Shown one piece after another: positions 9,088 through 18,442 of a DNA stretch of 64,000 nucleotides. A program made the translations under genes and the position numbers. The notes beneath the pieces were generated by a model. That model did not search any database. It saw nothing but the letters and a program-made list of their open reading frames with translations, and had not been told where the DNA came from. The stretch comes from Konateibacter massiliensis (lineage in GTDB: Bacteria; Bacillota; Clostridia; Lachnospirales; Lachnospiraceae), in contig NZ_LT860099.1 of assembly GCF_900184995.1 (NCBI RefSeq), positions 1,142,269 through 1,206,268 on the forward strand, written 5' to 3'. How positions within the stretch are numbered: position 1 is the first letter of the stretch; the number at the start of each line of letters is the position of its first letter.

Positions 9088-9778
9088 ATAGTATCACAAG
9101 TCTTAATAGCTGTAAAATAGCTGTCGCTGCACTCGCCACATAGGTAAGCGCCGCTGCCGATAAAACCTTTTTCGTATAGCGGATTTCTTCTGTTCCAAGA
9201 ACACCTGTTGTATCAAGCACTGTAACAGCTCTTCTCGAGGCATTAAATTCCACCGGTAAAGTCACAAGCTGAAATGCCACTGCCGCAGAGAACAAAATAA
9301 TTCCGATTGGAACCAACGTGTCAAATGCACCTAAGAATACACCTAATATGATAATCGGCCAAGAAAGCATGGAGCCGATGTTTGCCACCGGAACAAGGGA
9401 AGCCCTTATTCGAAGCGGCGCGTAATTTTGTTGATCCTGTATCGCATGACCGCATTCATGAGCTGCCACACCGATTGCCGCAACGCTTGTCACGTGATAT
9501 ACGCTGTCTGATAATCTTAACACCTTGTTTTTCGGGTCATAGTGGTCGGTCAGATTACCGGAAATTCTTTCAATTCTCACATCATAAATTCCCGCAGATC
9601 TTAAAATCCTCTGCGCCGCCTCTGCCCCTGTCATTCCTGACATACTGCGAACCTTTGAATATTTTGCAAACGTTCTGTTTACCTTTGCTGACGCTGCCAA
9701 GGTCAAAACAACGCCGATAATGACTAATATATAAGTTGGGTCATAAAACATCCCATATCCGTATCCATATCCGTACAT
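9065..9778 (-). CDS. YugP-type zinc-dependent neutral membrane protease
   Basis: The 237-residue membrane protein has the zinc motif HECGH at 107-111 and hydrophobic segments near residues 14-31, about 130-170 and 205-228. It belongs to the Zn-dependent neutral metallopeptidase family of B. subtilis YugP, whose substrate is not established. The N-terminus is a Gly/Tyr run (YGYGYGYG). It is commonly found beside rsmB and fmt in Clostridia. A good AAAGGAGG site precedes the ATG. Confidence 0.9.
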   Translation of the reverse strand: MYGYGYGYGMFYDPTYILVIIGVVLTLAASAKVNRTFAKYSKVRSMSGMTGAEAAQRILRSAGIYDVRIERISGNLTDHYDPKNKVLRLSDSVYHVTSVAAIGVAAHECGHAIQDQQNYAPLRIRASLVPVANIGSMLSWPIIILGVFLGAFDTLVPIGIILFSAAVAFQLVTLPVEFNASRRAVTVLDTTGVLGTEEIRYTKKVLSAAALTYVASAATAILQLLRLVILFGGKNRD

Positions 9779-9814
9779 GTCCGTTCCTCCTTTAAATCTG
9801 GTTTATGTGGTACT

Positions 9815-9842
9815 ATTATACACCAATTCTTAGCGGAAACAA
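9815..9842 (-). promoter_or_regulatory. Putative SigA promoter for the YugP-like gene
   Basis: On the minus strand TTGTTT is followed after 16 bases by a perfect TATAAT, about 35 bases before the ATG at 9778. It would be an internal start site in the long operon. Confidence 0.55.
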
Positions 9843-9869
9843 TCATTTTCAAACATATTTCACACTTAT

Positions 9870-9902
9870 TGTTACTATTCAGCCTTTGGCTTCATAGTAA
9901 CA
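9870..9902. repeat. Near-perfect palindrome with TGTTACTAT arms
   Basis: Arms TGTTACTAT and ATAGTAACA enclose an inner GCC/GGC pair around a short A-rich loop, just after the fmt stop codon. No T-run follows on either strand, so it is not a canonical terminator. The arm tips (TGTTACT) match the ends of the larger element at 24450-24587. Confidence 0.6.
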
Positions 9903-9910
9903 GATGATAC

Positions 9911-10849
9911 CTACTCCGTCCTTCCGAGTTTCATTCCCTCTTCAAGCTGCACGCCACGCAAAAATTCATCGACAGACATACGTTTTTTTCCTTCCAACTG
10001 AAGCTCTAATATGGACAACAATCCTTTTCCTGTCTGAATATAAAGATAGTCCTTTGCAAGTTCGGCTATGCTGCCCACCTCATATTTGCTCTCCTCTTCG
10101 ATCACCTCTGCTTCCCATATTTTCAATGTCTTGTTCTTTAATATAGTGTAAGCACTCGGCCAAGGATTTAGTCCTCTGATTAACCTTTCTATCTCTGCCG
10201 CAGGCATATTCCAGTCGATATCACCGGTTGACTTATGAAGCATCTTTGCATAATTTGACAGGGAATCATCCTGCTTTTCAAATACGGCACTACCCTCCTC
10301 AAGCTTTCTAAGCGTCTCCACGCAGAGGCTTGCTCCCGCTGTCATCAGCTTATCGTGAAGGCTTCCGCCTGTCTCTTCCTCGGTAAGCGGCACGATTGTT
10401 TTCATAATCATATCACCGGTATCAATTCCTGCATCCATTCGCATCGTTGTGACCCCGGATTCCTTTTCACCGTCAATGACTGCCCACTGAATCGGCGCGG
10501 CACCGCGGTATTTCGGCAGAAGGGAGGCATGCACATTCACGCAGCCATATTTTGGCATCTCCAGTATTTCCTTCGTCAAAATCTGTCCAAACGCCACAAC
10601 AACGATAACCTCCGGATTCAGTTCCTTCAGCACGGAGACAAACTCAGGCACTCTCACTTTAACCGGCTGATAAACGGCAATGTTATGCTTTTGTGCCGCT
10701 TCCTTCACCGCAGAAAAAGAAACCGCTTTTCCTCGTCCCTTTGGCTTATCCGGCTGGGTTACAACAGCCACTACCTCATGACCTGCCTCGATGAGACTTT
10801 CCAATGTCCCAACGGAAAATTCCGGTGTTCCCATAAATACAACTCTCAT
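9911..10849 (-). CDS. fmt: Methionyl-tRNA formyltransferase
   Basis: The 312-residue enzyme formylates initiator Met-tRNA with 10-formyl-THF. The N-terminal hydrolase-like domain shows MGTPEFSV, the active-site HASLLPKYRGAAPIQWA and DTGDM; the C-terminal OB-type domain carries GLNPWPSAYT. The length is typical. It lies 49 bases downstream of def, the enzyme that later removes the formyl group. Confidence 0.97.
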   Translation of the reverse strand: MRVVFMGTPEFSVGTLESLIEAGHEVVAVVTQPDKPKGRGKAVSFSAVKEAAQKHNIAVYQPVKVRVPEFVSVLKELNPEVIVVVAFGQILTKEILEMPKYGCVNVHASLLPKYRGAAPIQWAVIDGEKESGVTTMRMDAGIDTGDMIMKTIVPLTEEETGGSLHDKLMTAGASLCVETLRKLEEGSAVFEKQDDSLSNYAKMLHKSTGDIDWNMPAAEIERLIRGLNPWPSAYTILKNKTLKIWEAEVIEEESKYEVGSIAELAKDYLYIQTGKGLLSILELQLEGKKRMSVDEFLRGVQLEEGMKLGRTE

Positions 10850-10898
10850 GCCATTCCCTCCATTTCAGACTGCATATCTTTTCTTTTCTCTTCACTCT

Positions 10899-11378
10899 TT
10901 ATTCTTCTTCGTCATCGTCGGCTGACACATCATGCAATTCGCCTTCCACCTTATCGACATACATCACTCCGTCCAAGTGGTCACATTCATGACAAATGGC
11001 TCTGGCAAGCAGCCCTGTTCCTTCCAACTCAAACTCCTTCATCTCTCTGTCCAAAGCTCTTACCTTTACATAGTTCGGTCTTGTGACAATCCCTGCTTTT
11101 CCTGGTACGCTAAGGCAGCCTTCATCGCCTGTCTGCTCTCCTGACGTCTCCAAAATAACCGGATTAATCAGCACTACCGGATTATCATCCGTGTCAATCA
11201 CGACAATTCTCTTTAAAATGCCGACCTGGGGTGCCGCAAGTCCCACACCGTACGCCTCATACATAGTATCAAACATATCATCAATCAGTTCTTGGATTCG
11301 AGGAGTCATCTCCGTCACTTCCCTGCAGCTCTTTCTTAAACAATCTTCTCCCATAAATCTTATCGTTCTAAGTGCCAT
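10899..11378 (-). CDS. def: Peptide deformylase
   Basis: The 159-residue metalloenzyme removes N-formyl groups from new proteins. All three family motifs are present: GVGLAAPQVG, EGCLSVPG with the Cys metal ligand, and HECDHLDG with two His ligands and the catalytic Glu. A short acidic tail (SADDDEEE) ends the protein. It sits between priA and fmt. Confidence 0.97.
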   Translation of the reverse strand: MALRTIRFMGEDCLRKSCREVTEMTPRIQELIDDMFDTMYEAYGVGLAAPQVGILKRIVVIDTDDNPVVLINPVILETSGEQTGDEGCLSVPGKAGIVTRPNYVKVRALDREMKEFELEGTGLLARAICHECDHLDGVMYVDKVEGELHDVSADDDEEE

Positions 11379-11396
11379 TTCTTATTATTCCTTTCT

Positions 11397-13622
11397 TTAA
11401 TACGTATTCATTGGATTAAAATCAAACTGAATATTTAAATTTTTGTATGCTTCATTTTTATTAATATATTTTTCTAATTCATTTTTTATCTGAACCAGCT
11501 TTTCATAGTCTCTCTGTTTAATATAAATAACCTTTCTGTATATATCATTCAGCTTTGCAATCGTGCAGTCACTCGGTCCAATCACAACGGTGTGCGCAGG
11601 CTCCATCTTTGCTATTCGCTCCTTTAGAGCTAAGCCGCCCTCGTAGGCTTTTTCCTCGCTCTCACCCAAAATCAAGACTGCAAGCATATTGGAAACCGGA
11701 GGATATCCGCCGATACCCCGATAAGAAATTTCCTGCCTGTAAAACTCTTCATAATCCTGATTTTTAGAGGCTTCAACACTGTAATGCTTAGGGCTGTATG
11801 TCTGAATGACCACCTCGCCTGCCTTCTTGCCTCTTCCTGCTCTTCCCGCTGCCTGTGTCAGCAATTGAAACGTTCGCTCCGATGCGTGATAGTCATTGGA
11901 ATAAAGCGATAAATCAGCCGCCAGCACACCGACCAGTGTGACATTCGGAAAGTCGTGACCTTTTACAATCATCTGTGTGCCGATTAAAATATCAGCTTCC
12001 TCGTTTGCAAAAGCCTCCAGTATTTTTGCATGCCCATCTTTTGCTTTTGTTGTGTCCATATCCATGCGCAAAGTTCTTGCATTTGGATATTCTTTTTGAA
12101 TAATTTCTTCAATTTGCTGCGTTCCTGCCCGAAAGCCGCCAATATATTTTGAGCCACATGAGGGACATTGTTTTACCATTGCTTCCTCATATCCGCAATA
12201 ATGACAAACCAGCCTGCCGTTATTGTGCGAGGAAAGGGAAACATCGCAGTGCGGACATTTCATTACCTCACCACATGCCCTGCACGAAACAAACCCTGCA
12301 TATCCTCTTCGATTGATAAACAGCATCATCTGCTCTTTCTTTTGCAGTCTGTCCTCAATCAGAGCACGGAGGCTTCTGCTCAATATCGAACGATTCCCCT
12401 CCATTAATTCTTCCCTTAAATCAACAATCTCAACGTTTGGCAGTTCACTCTCACTCGTTCGGTTTTTCAGTCGGTGTAGTTCGTATTCTCCCGTTGAAGC
12501 CTTGTAAAAAGAATCAATAGACGGTGTAGCTGAGCCAAGCACAACGCTTGCACCTGTCATCTTCGCCCTTGCAATCGCAGTTTCCCTAGCGTGGTATTTC
12601 GGGATTGTCTCGCTTTTGTAGCTGCTCTCATGCTCCTCGTCAATAATGATGAAACCTAAGTTCGGAAATGGAGTAAACAAAGCAGATCTTGGTCCAATCA
12701 TAACATCCAGCTCACCTTTTTTTGCCCGCTCAAACTGATCGTACCGCTCACCGCCCGAAAGCCTTGAATTGATGATGGAAACTCTGTTTCCAAATCGTTG
12801 GTAAAACCGCATGACCGTCTGGTAGGTCAGTGATATTTCCGGTATCAGCACAATCGCTTGTTTTCCCTGCGCTACTGCCTCCTGAATTAGCCTGATATAG
12901 ACCTCTGTCTTTCCGCTTCCCGTAACGCCATGTATCAAATATGTCTTTCTGCTATTATTGTTATAATCCTGAATAATGGCATCTGTGATTGCCCGCTGTT
13001 CCTCATTTAATATAACCTCGGGCTGCTCCGTTTTATGCAGATTGACAGGATTTCGATAAATTTGTGCACTCTCTACTTTTAGAACTCCCTTTTCTTCCAG
13101 TGCCTTGATGACAGTGGTTGAAATGTGAAGCCGATTTGTCGCTGTCTCATAATCCATCTCTTTTGTCACAATCAGCTCCGCTAAAAGGCGTTCCCTTGCT
13201 TTATTCGATTTTTTCCGATAAAGCTCCAGTTGGCTCTTTGCCTCCTCCTCGTTTAGAAGAAGAACGATACTTCTTTTTTCCTTTGCCTTCACCTTCTGTT
13301 TTACCGGTATTACCGTTTTAAGCGCCTGTATCATCGTGCCGCCGTAATTCTCTTTTATCCAGCCGGCAAGTGTAATGAGCTGGGTCTCAATGTGCATACT
13401 GTTTTCAATACTGCTGTGAATGTACTTTAATTTATCCACATCAAATTCCGGTGTATCGGTAAGCTCCAGTATATATCCTTTGATTAGGCGGTTACCGCTT
13501 CCAAAAGGTATCATAACCTCCATACCGGCGCATAGCTTTCCTTCCATCTCCTCCGGAACTTTGTACTGAAATGTTCTATCTAATTTTTCATGGGAAATAT
13601 CAATAATGATATTAGCAAACAT
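11397..13622 (-). CDS. priA: Primosomal replication-restart helicase PriA
   Basis: The 741-residue superfamily 2 helicase reloads the replisome at stalled forks. It has an N-terminal DNA-binding domain, Walker A GVTGSGKTEVY, DEEH in IIDEEHESSYK, a zinc region with paired Cys motifs (CRACGEVMKCPHC, CHYC, CPSCGS), and motif VI TQAAGRAGRG. The length fits the family. It starts 4 bases after the murE stop. Confidence 0.97.
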   Translation of the reverse strand: MFANIIIDISHEKLDRTFQYKVPEEMEGKLCAGMEVMIPFGSGNRLIKGYILELTDTPEFDVDKLKYIHSSIENSMHIETQLITLAGWIKENYGGTMIQALKTVIPVKQKVKAKEKRSIVLLLNEEEAKSQLELYRKKSNKARERLLAELIVTKEMDYETATNRLHISTTVIKALEEKGVLKVESAQIYRNPVNLHKTEQPEVILNEEQRAITDAIIQDYNNNSRKTYLIHGVTGSGKTEVYIRLIQEAVAQGKQAIVLIPEISLTYQTVMRFYQRFGNRVSIINSRLSGGERYDQFERAKKGELDVMIGPRSALFTPFPNLGFIIIDEEHESSYKSETIPKYHARETAIARAKMTGASVVLGSATPSIDSFYKASTGEYELHRLKNRTSESELPNVEIVDLREELMEGNRSILSRSLRALIEDRLQKKEQMMLFINRRGYAGFVSCRACGEVMKCPHCDVSLSSHNNGRLVCHYCGYEEAMVKQCPSCGSKYIGGFRAGTQQIEEIIQKEYPNARTLRMDMDTTKAKDGHAKILEAFANEEADILIGTQMIVKGHDFPNVTLVGVLAADLSLYSNDYHASERTFQLLTQAAGRAGRGKKAGEVVIQTYSPKHYSVEASKNQDYEEFYRQEISYRGIGGYPPVSNMLAVLILGESEEKAYEGGLALKERIAKMEPAHTVVIGPSDCTIAKLNDIYRKVIYIKQRDYEKLVQIKNELEKYINKNEAYKNLNIQFDFNPMNTY

Positions 13623-13626
13623 GAAT

Positions 13627-15096
13627 TTACCTGCTCTTTCTTTCCTCTAATATCTCTTGTATGATGACTCTTTCATCCATCGGGTATTTCTTTCCCTTTA
13701 TTTCCTGATAATCCTCATGCCCTTTTCCGGCAAGCACGATAACATCGCCTCTTAATCCGTTTTCAATCACATAGGCAATCGCTTCTCTTCTGTCTGCAAT
13801 CTCTACATATTTTCCGTCCGTCTTCGCCAGACCGATTTTAATGTCGTCGATGATTGCCTGCGGCTCCTCATCTCTTGGGTTATCCGATGTGACAACCGTT
13901 AAATCTGCAAATTTTCCGGACACTTCTCCCATCTCATATCTTCGAAGCTTGGAACGGTTTCCCCCGCATCCGAACAAACATACTAATCTGGTAGGATTGT
14001 ATTCCTTTAATGTAGTGAGAAGACTCTCCAAACTCATCGCATTATGCGCGTAATCAATCATTAGGGTAAAGTCCGGTGAAACCTTTATCATTTCAATTCT
14101 TCCTTTTACCTTTGCCACTTTAAGAGCCTTTTGAATCGTCTCAATCTCGGCATTAAAATGTCTGCAGATTGCAATTGCAGTCAGGGAGTTATACACGCTG
14201 AATTTTCCCGGAATATCGATTTCCACATCAAAGTCCATAAGTCCTGCCACATGGTAATTCACACCAAGATAGCCCGGTTTTGAGACAAGCTGCGTATTCT
14301 CTGCCCGCAAATCTGCCTTTTCGGAAAATCCAAATGTCTCAATGCTGCATGTATGCCCTTTGATTACGTCCTCTGCGTGCTTGTCATCTATATTTATAAT
14401 TCCTACCTTACACTGCTGAAACAGCATGCCCTTGCATGCCATATATTCCTCAAAGCTTGCGTGCTCGTTCGGTCCGATATGATCCGGCTCAATATTCGTA
14501 AAGATACCCATCTCAAACGTGAAGCCATCCACCCTGTGCATCATAAGACCTTGGGAGGATACCTCCATCACTGCCGCATCGCAGCCTGCTTCCAGCATCT
14601 TATGAAAATATTCCTGCACAATATAGGATTCCGGTGTCGTATTATTCGCCGGGATAACCTTATCGCCGATGATTGCCTCGATGGTACCAATCAGTCCCAC
14701 CTTATGTCCGGCACTCTCCAAAATGGATTTTACCATATAGGTCGTTGTCGTTTTTCCTTTTGTTCCGGTCACACCGATTACCTTCAGCTTATCTGCCGGG
14801 TAGTCAAAGTATGCCGCTGAGATAAGCGCCATCGCCTTTCTGACATTGGAAACCTTGATAACCGTAACGTCTAAAGGCACCTCCACTTCTCGTTCTACCA
14901 CGAGCACAGTCGCGCCTTTTTCTACAACATCCCCTGCAAACCGGTGTCCGTCCACCACAGTTCCCAGTACACAGAAAAATAACGAATCCTTCTCTGCTTT
15001 TCTCGAATCATATATGATTTTATCTACCTGTACCTCAATGCTTCCCTGGATACATTCATAATCCAGACGCTCTAATAATTTTCTTAATTCTGTCAA
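13627..15096 (-). CDS. murE: UDP-MurNAc-L-Ala-D-Glu:meso-diaminopimelate ligase
   Basis: The 489-residue Mur ligase adds the third residue to the wall stem peptide. The central domain shows GVTGTKGKTTTTYM, the carbamylated-lysine region follows, and the C-terminal domain has DNPRDEEP, the DNPR motif that indicates meso-diaminopimelate rather than lysine. The start is a TTG at 15096, supported by AGGAGGAG just upstream. It heads the run murE-priA-def-fmt. Confidence 0.95.
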   Translation of the reverse strand: MTELRKLLERLDYECIQGSIEVQVDKIIYDSRKAEKDSLFFCVLGTVVDGHRFAGDVVEKGATVLVVEREVEVPLDVTVIKVSNVRKAMALISAAYFDYPADKLKVIGVTGTKGKTTTTYMVKSILESAGHKVGLIGTIEAIIGDKVIPANNTTPESYIVQEYFHKMLEAGCDAAVMEVSSQGLMMHRVDGFTFEMGIFTNIEPDHIGPNEHASFEEYMACKGMLFQQCKVGIINIDDKHAEDVIKGHTCSIETFGFSEKADLRAENTQLVSKPGYLGVNYHVAGLMDFDVEIDIPGKFSVYNSLTAIAICRHFNAEIETIQKALKVAKVKGRIEMIKVSPDFTLMIDYAHNAMSLESLLTTLKEYNPTRLVCLFGCGGNRSKLRRYEMGEVSGKFADLTVVTSDNPRDEEPQAIIDDIKIGLAKTDGKYVEIADRREAIAYVIENGLRGDVIVLAGKGHEDYQEIKGKKYPMDERVIIQEILEERKSR

Positions 15097-15308
15097 CTTT
15101 GCTCCTCCTAGCTTCCGGCAAACAGCCTGTTATCTCAGTACAACCGGAATTTAGCCATATCTATTAGAATACCATATCTGTCAAAATCATGCAAATATAT
15201 TCGCGGTCTTACTCGTTTTTTCAGATCCCTCAACCATGCATATTTTCTGGGTTTTTCAGGCACTCTAAAAGTAAAAATAAATATTTTCTTTTTTGTCAAA
15301 AATTGTAC

Positions 15309-15337
15309 TTGACATAGTATCAAGTCGGAACTATAAT
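15309..15337 (+). promoter_or_regulatory. Consensus SigA promoter for the KimA-like gene
   Basis: TTGACA at 15309-15314 and TATAAT at 15332-15337 are both perfect and are separated by 17 bases. The start codon lies 59 bases further on, after a GGAGGAG site. The 300-base region between murE and this gene shows no other feature that I recognise; in particular I do not see a c-di-AMP (ydaO) riboswitch. Confidence 0.85.
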
Positions 15338-15395
15338 GAATCAGTTTCAAGGATTTTATAAATTTTGATATAGTTATCAGGAGGAGATCCATTTT

Positions 15396-17345
15396 ATGGA
15401 CATCAAAGAAATTTTACTGGGAAAACCTAAGAAGAACAACGAAATCAGCCACGAGAAACTATCTCGTTTGTGGGGTCTTCCCATTATGGCAAGTGATGCA
15501 GTTTCATCTGTTGCATATGCAATTGAGGAAATTTTGCTCGTGCTTGTACCCGCAATCGGTATATTGGCATTTAGATCCATACCATTTGTTGTCATACCGA
15601 TTTTATTACTTTTGCTAATTCTGGTTATGTCTTACTCACAGATTATTGACCATTATCCAAAGGGCGGAGGTGCCTACTGCGTCGCTAAGGAAAATATAGG
15701 AAATACTGCTGCTATATTGACTGCTGCTGCTTTAATCATAGATTACATTTTGACCGTGGCGGTAAGTATTTCTTCGGCAACTGCGGCGCTTACTTCTGCG
15801 TTCCCGCCTTTACATGATTATAAGGTTTTATTTTCACTTATTTTTATACTTATTATCACCGTAATAAACCTAAGAGGTGCAAAGGAAGCATCTAAAATTT
15901 TCGGACTTCCTACTTATTTATTTGTATTATCGATGGTGATACTGATTATCGGAGGAATTATCCGTCTTGTGAGCGGAAACCTTCAGCCGATTGAATATTC
16001 TAACACAATTTTACCAAAGGAAACCATTCAAGGCATCGGAACCATTATATTGCTGAGAGCCTTTTCCTCCGGTTGTTCTGCTATGTCTGGAATCGAGGCA
16101 GTGAGTGACTCCGTTCCAAGCTTTCGGGAGCCTTCGGTCAGAAATGCGAAGCATATTTTATTGATGCTTGCTTCCATCATTATATTTATATTTGGAGGAA
16201 TTTCTTTCCTTGCCATCAAGATACAGGCAGTGCCGATTGAGGGACATACCGTGCTTTCACAGATTGCATCCTCCGTATTCGGACGCACTCCGATGTTTTA
16301 CATTATTCAGTTATTTACGGCACTTATCCTGATACTTGCCGCCAACACCGCTTACAACGGACTTCCGCAGCTTTTGTATATGCTTGCCCATGACGGCTAT
16401 GTGCCGAGACAATTTTCCTCAAGAGGAATGAAACTGAGCTTTTCAAACGGAATCATGTTTATTTTTGTTGCTGCATCGCTTCTTGTCATTGTATTCCAAA
16501 GCGATACACACAAGTTGATTCCATTGTACTCCGTCGGCGTTTTTATTTCCTTTACCATTGCGCAGTTTGGAATGTTCCGTAAATGGATTAATATAAAAGA
16601 AAAGAATTGGCAATACAAATGTTGGATTAACGGATTTGGTGCACTTGTTACGCTTGTCGTATCCTGCATTGTATTTTACACGAAATTTTTAGCAGGTGCG
16701 TGGCTTTTGGCACTTGCAATTCCGGTGTTAATGATTATTATGTTTTTGATTCATAAGCAATACAACATCATCGGAGAAGAGCTGCGTATGGATAAATTTT
16801 ATCCATATTACAATAAGGATGAAGTCACATCAACCCAGTGTATTTTGTTGGTACATGACTTAAACAAACCGTTTTTAAAATCAATTAACTATGCAAACTC
16901 TATTTCCAATAACATAACAGCCGTTCATGTATGCCGGCATCCGGAGCATGCCAGAGCGCTTAGAAAACAATGGGAGGCATTGAATATCCCGATTGAACTT
17001 GCCATTATTGAGACACCTTATAATGATATCATCAAGCCTCTCGATAATTACTTATGGGAAAGAGAAAAACAGTTAAAGCACGGAGAAAATATATCCGTTA
17101 TTATCACAAAGCTGATATCGGAACACTGGTATGATGCATTGCTGCACAATCCTACCACCTACTTCATCAGCCATAATTTGAGTAAGCACAAAAACGTATC
17201 TACTGTTATCCTTCCGTTCCATTATAAATTTTATAAGCAGCTGTCAGAACTGAGAAGTAAAGAAAATCAATGTAAGGAAAACCAAAGCACTGAAAGCCAA
17301 AGCAGCGAAAACCAAGGCAACGAAAACCAAGGCAGCGATGACTAA
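15396..17345 (+). CDS. KimA-like APC-superfamily transporter (probable K+ importer)
   Basis: The 649-residue membrane protein has about twelve hydrophobic helices followed by a cytoplasmic domain (about 470-625). The N-terminal ASDAVSSVAYAIEEILLVL and the glycine-rich PKGGGAYCVAKENIG resemble KimA/YdaO, a high-affinity proton-coupled potassium importer regulated by c-di-AMP. Amino-acid permease is the older annotation of this family. The last 25 or so residues are a hydrophilic low-complexity tail of repeated ENQ/ESQ units. It has its own strong promoter and a shared terminator. The family is sure; potassium as substrate is inferred. Confidence 0.8.
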   Translation: MDIKEILLGKPKKNNEISHEKLSRLWGLPIMASDAVSSVAYAIEEILLVLVPAIGILAFRSIPFVVIPILLLLLILVMSYSQIIDHYPKGGGAYCVAKENIGNTAAILTAAALIIDYILTVAVSISSATAALTSAFPPLHDYKVLFSLIFILIITVINLRGAKEASKIFGLPTYLFVLSMVILIIGGIIRLVSGNLQPIEYSNTILPKETIQGIGTIILLRAFSSGCSAMSGIEAVSDSVPSFREPSVRNAKHILLMLASIIIFIFGGISFLAIKIQAVPIEGHTVLSQIASSVFGRTPMFYIIQLFTALILILAANTAYNGLPQLLYMLAHDGYVPRQFSSRGMKLSFSNGIMFIFVAASLLVIVFQSDTHKLIPLYSVGVFISFTIAQFGMFRKWINIKEKNWQYKCWINGFGALVTLVVSCIVFYTKFLAGAWLLALAIPVLMIIMFLIHKQYNIIGEELRMDKFYPYYNKDEVTSTQCILLVHDLNKPFLKSINYANSISNNITAVHVCRHPEHARALRKQWEALNIPIELAIIETPYNDIIKPLDNYLWEREKQLKHGENISVIITKLISEHWYDALLHNPTTYFISHNLSKHKNVSTVILPFHYKFYKQLSELRSKENQCKENQSTESQSSENQGNENQGSDD

Positions 17346-17422
17346 GACAGAATGCATTAAAGCACCTTCCAGCATTGGACAAGTCCGATAAAGCTGACAT
17401 TTTCTTTTGGTTGAATACACAT

Positions 17423-17467
17423 AAAAAAGTACTGCAAAATGAAAGTTTCATTTTGCAGTACTTTTTA
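17423..17467. terminator. Bidirectional intrinsic terminator
   Basis: A perfect stem (AGTACTGCAAAATGAAA and its complement, two-base loop) has T-runs on the 3' side in both directions. It can end both the KimA-like gene and the convergent gene that ends at 17498. Confidence 0.9.
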
Positions 17468-17497
17468 TATTAAGGAAAACTTTCTATATTTATAATA

Positions 17498-18265
17498 TTA
17501 AAAGAAACTGTTATAAATATATCCGTTCGAATAATTATTGCTGTAGCTTGCACTCTCCGTATAGGTGTTTGCTTTCAAGGACTCTACAATCGCTGCTCCC
17601 TTTAGCTTGGACGCTTTGTCTGCAACAGTTGCTGCATAAGAGTTAGCCCCGTTAAACAATGTCTTTATCTTATTAATATCTGCATCTTTAAATTTTTCTT
17701 CGTCAACCGACAGCTTATTATTACTTCCAACCGTAATTCCCACATCCTTTAAAAGGTTCATGTTTGCCTTGGAAAGCCTTGTCAGAGATAACGTCGTTTT
17801 CAATATCGAGTTGGAGTTTGCTTCTGCCCCTTCATCGATTGTATCATTATAGTCGGTCACAAAGCTTTTTACCGCTTTGTAAATAGCATCCATGTCATAG
17901 CCCTTTGTGGTTGTCTTATTGCCCGCTTCATCTGTAGTCGTAATATCAGTCTGCTTAAACAGTGACTTGCTTCCTTTTGTCGTCAGCGCATCTGCTGACA
18001 GCTCCAAACCAATCGCAGCACTTTTCACGCCCATAATTGTTCTTGAAGAATCAGAGCTTGTAGAGGTAGATGTATCTTCTGCCCCATTTGCCGCATTCTT
18101 TGCATAATATGCCTTTAACAGCTTTTTATAGCTTCCGTCTTTGATGCTTGCATAATCACGAAGAATCGTGCTTGTCGCATCATAGCTGCTTGAAGTACTT
18201 GAACTTGCTGTATTCGCTGTATAGTTATTAAAACTAAATCTCACCATCTGGTTAATTGTTGCCAT
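17498..18265 (-). CDS. FliD C-terminal-like orphan protein
   Basis: The preferred start is the ATG at 18265 (MATINQMVRFSF), which has AAAGGAG eight bases upstream; this gives 255 residues. The protein is rich in Ser/Thr/Asn/Ala. A segment near the middle to C-terminus (YKAVKSFVTDYNDTIDE, then LLKDVGITVGSNNKLSVDE and KIKTLF) resembles the C-terminal domain of the flagellar filament cap FliD, which includes the pattern YNDxI, GI and LxxDE. There is no signal peptide and no other flagellar gene nearby. A longer in-frame reading to 18337 exists but lacks a ribosome binding site. Function is unknown; FliD kinship is a moderate-confidence inference. Confidence 0.65.
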   Translation of the reverse strand: MATINQMVRFSFNNYTANTASSSTSSSYDATSTILRDYASIKDGSYKKLLKAYYAKNAANGAEDTSTSTSSDSSRTIMGVKSAAIGLELSADALTTKGSKSLFKQTDITTTDEAGNKTTTKGYDMDAIYKAVKSFVTDYNDTIDEGAEANSNSILKTTLSLTRLSKANMNLLKDVGITVGSNNKLSVDEEKFKDADINKIKTLFNGANSYAATVADKASKLKGAAIVESLKANTYTESASYSNNYSNGYIYNSFF

Positions 18266-18442
18266 ACTATCACTCCTTTGAATGTATCTCAGCTTCCATG
18301 CCTTATCTATATGCTTATCAATTTCCGTGTCTGACATCGATATTTATAGTTATTTTAATTCTACCAGATTTTACTATCCGTTTCAATTACAATCATGTCT
18401 TTTAGATTTTTTTAATAATTTGAAATACAGCGGCTTGCCGCT

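Noticed and set aside
10355-11086. Long plus-strand frame (243 residues) over fmt and def
   Set aside because: It lies opposite two well-conserved genes, has no recognisable motif and no good ribosome binding site; it is a shadow of their codon pattern.
15135-15392. 85-residue minus-strand frame in the murE/kimA gap
   Set aside because: It overlaps a perfect promoter for the opposite strand and has low-complexity composition; no ribosome binding site.
15097-15395. c-di-AMP (ydaO) riboswitch ahead of the KimA-like gene
   Set aside because: Expected there from the family, but I could not find the conserved core sequence.
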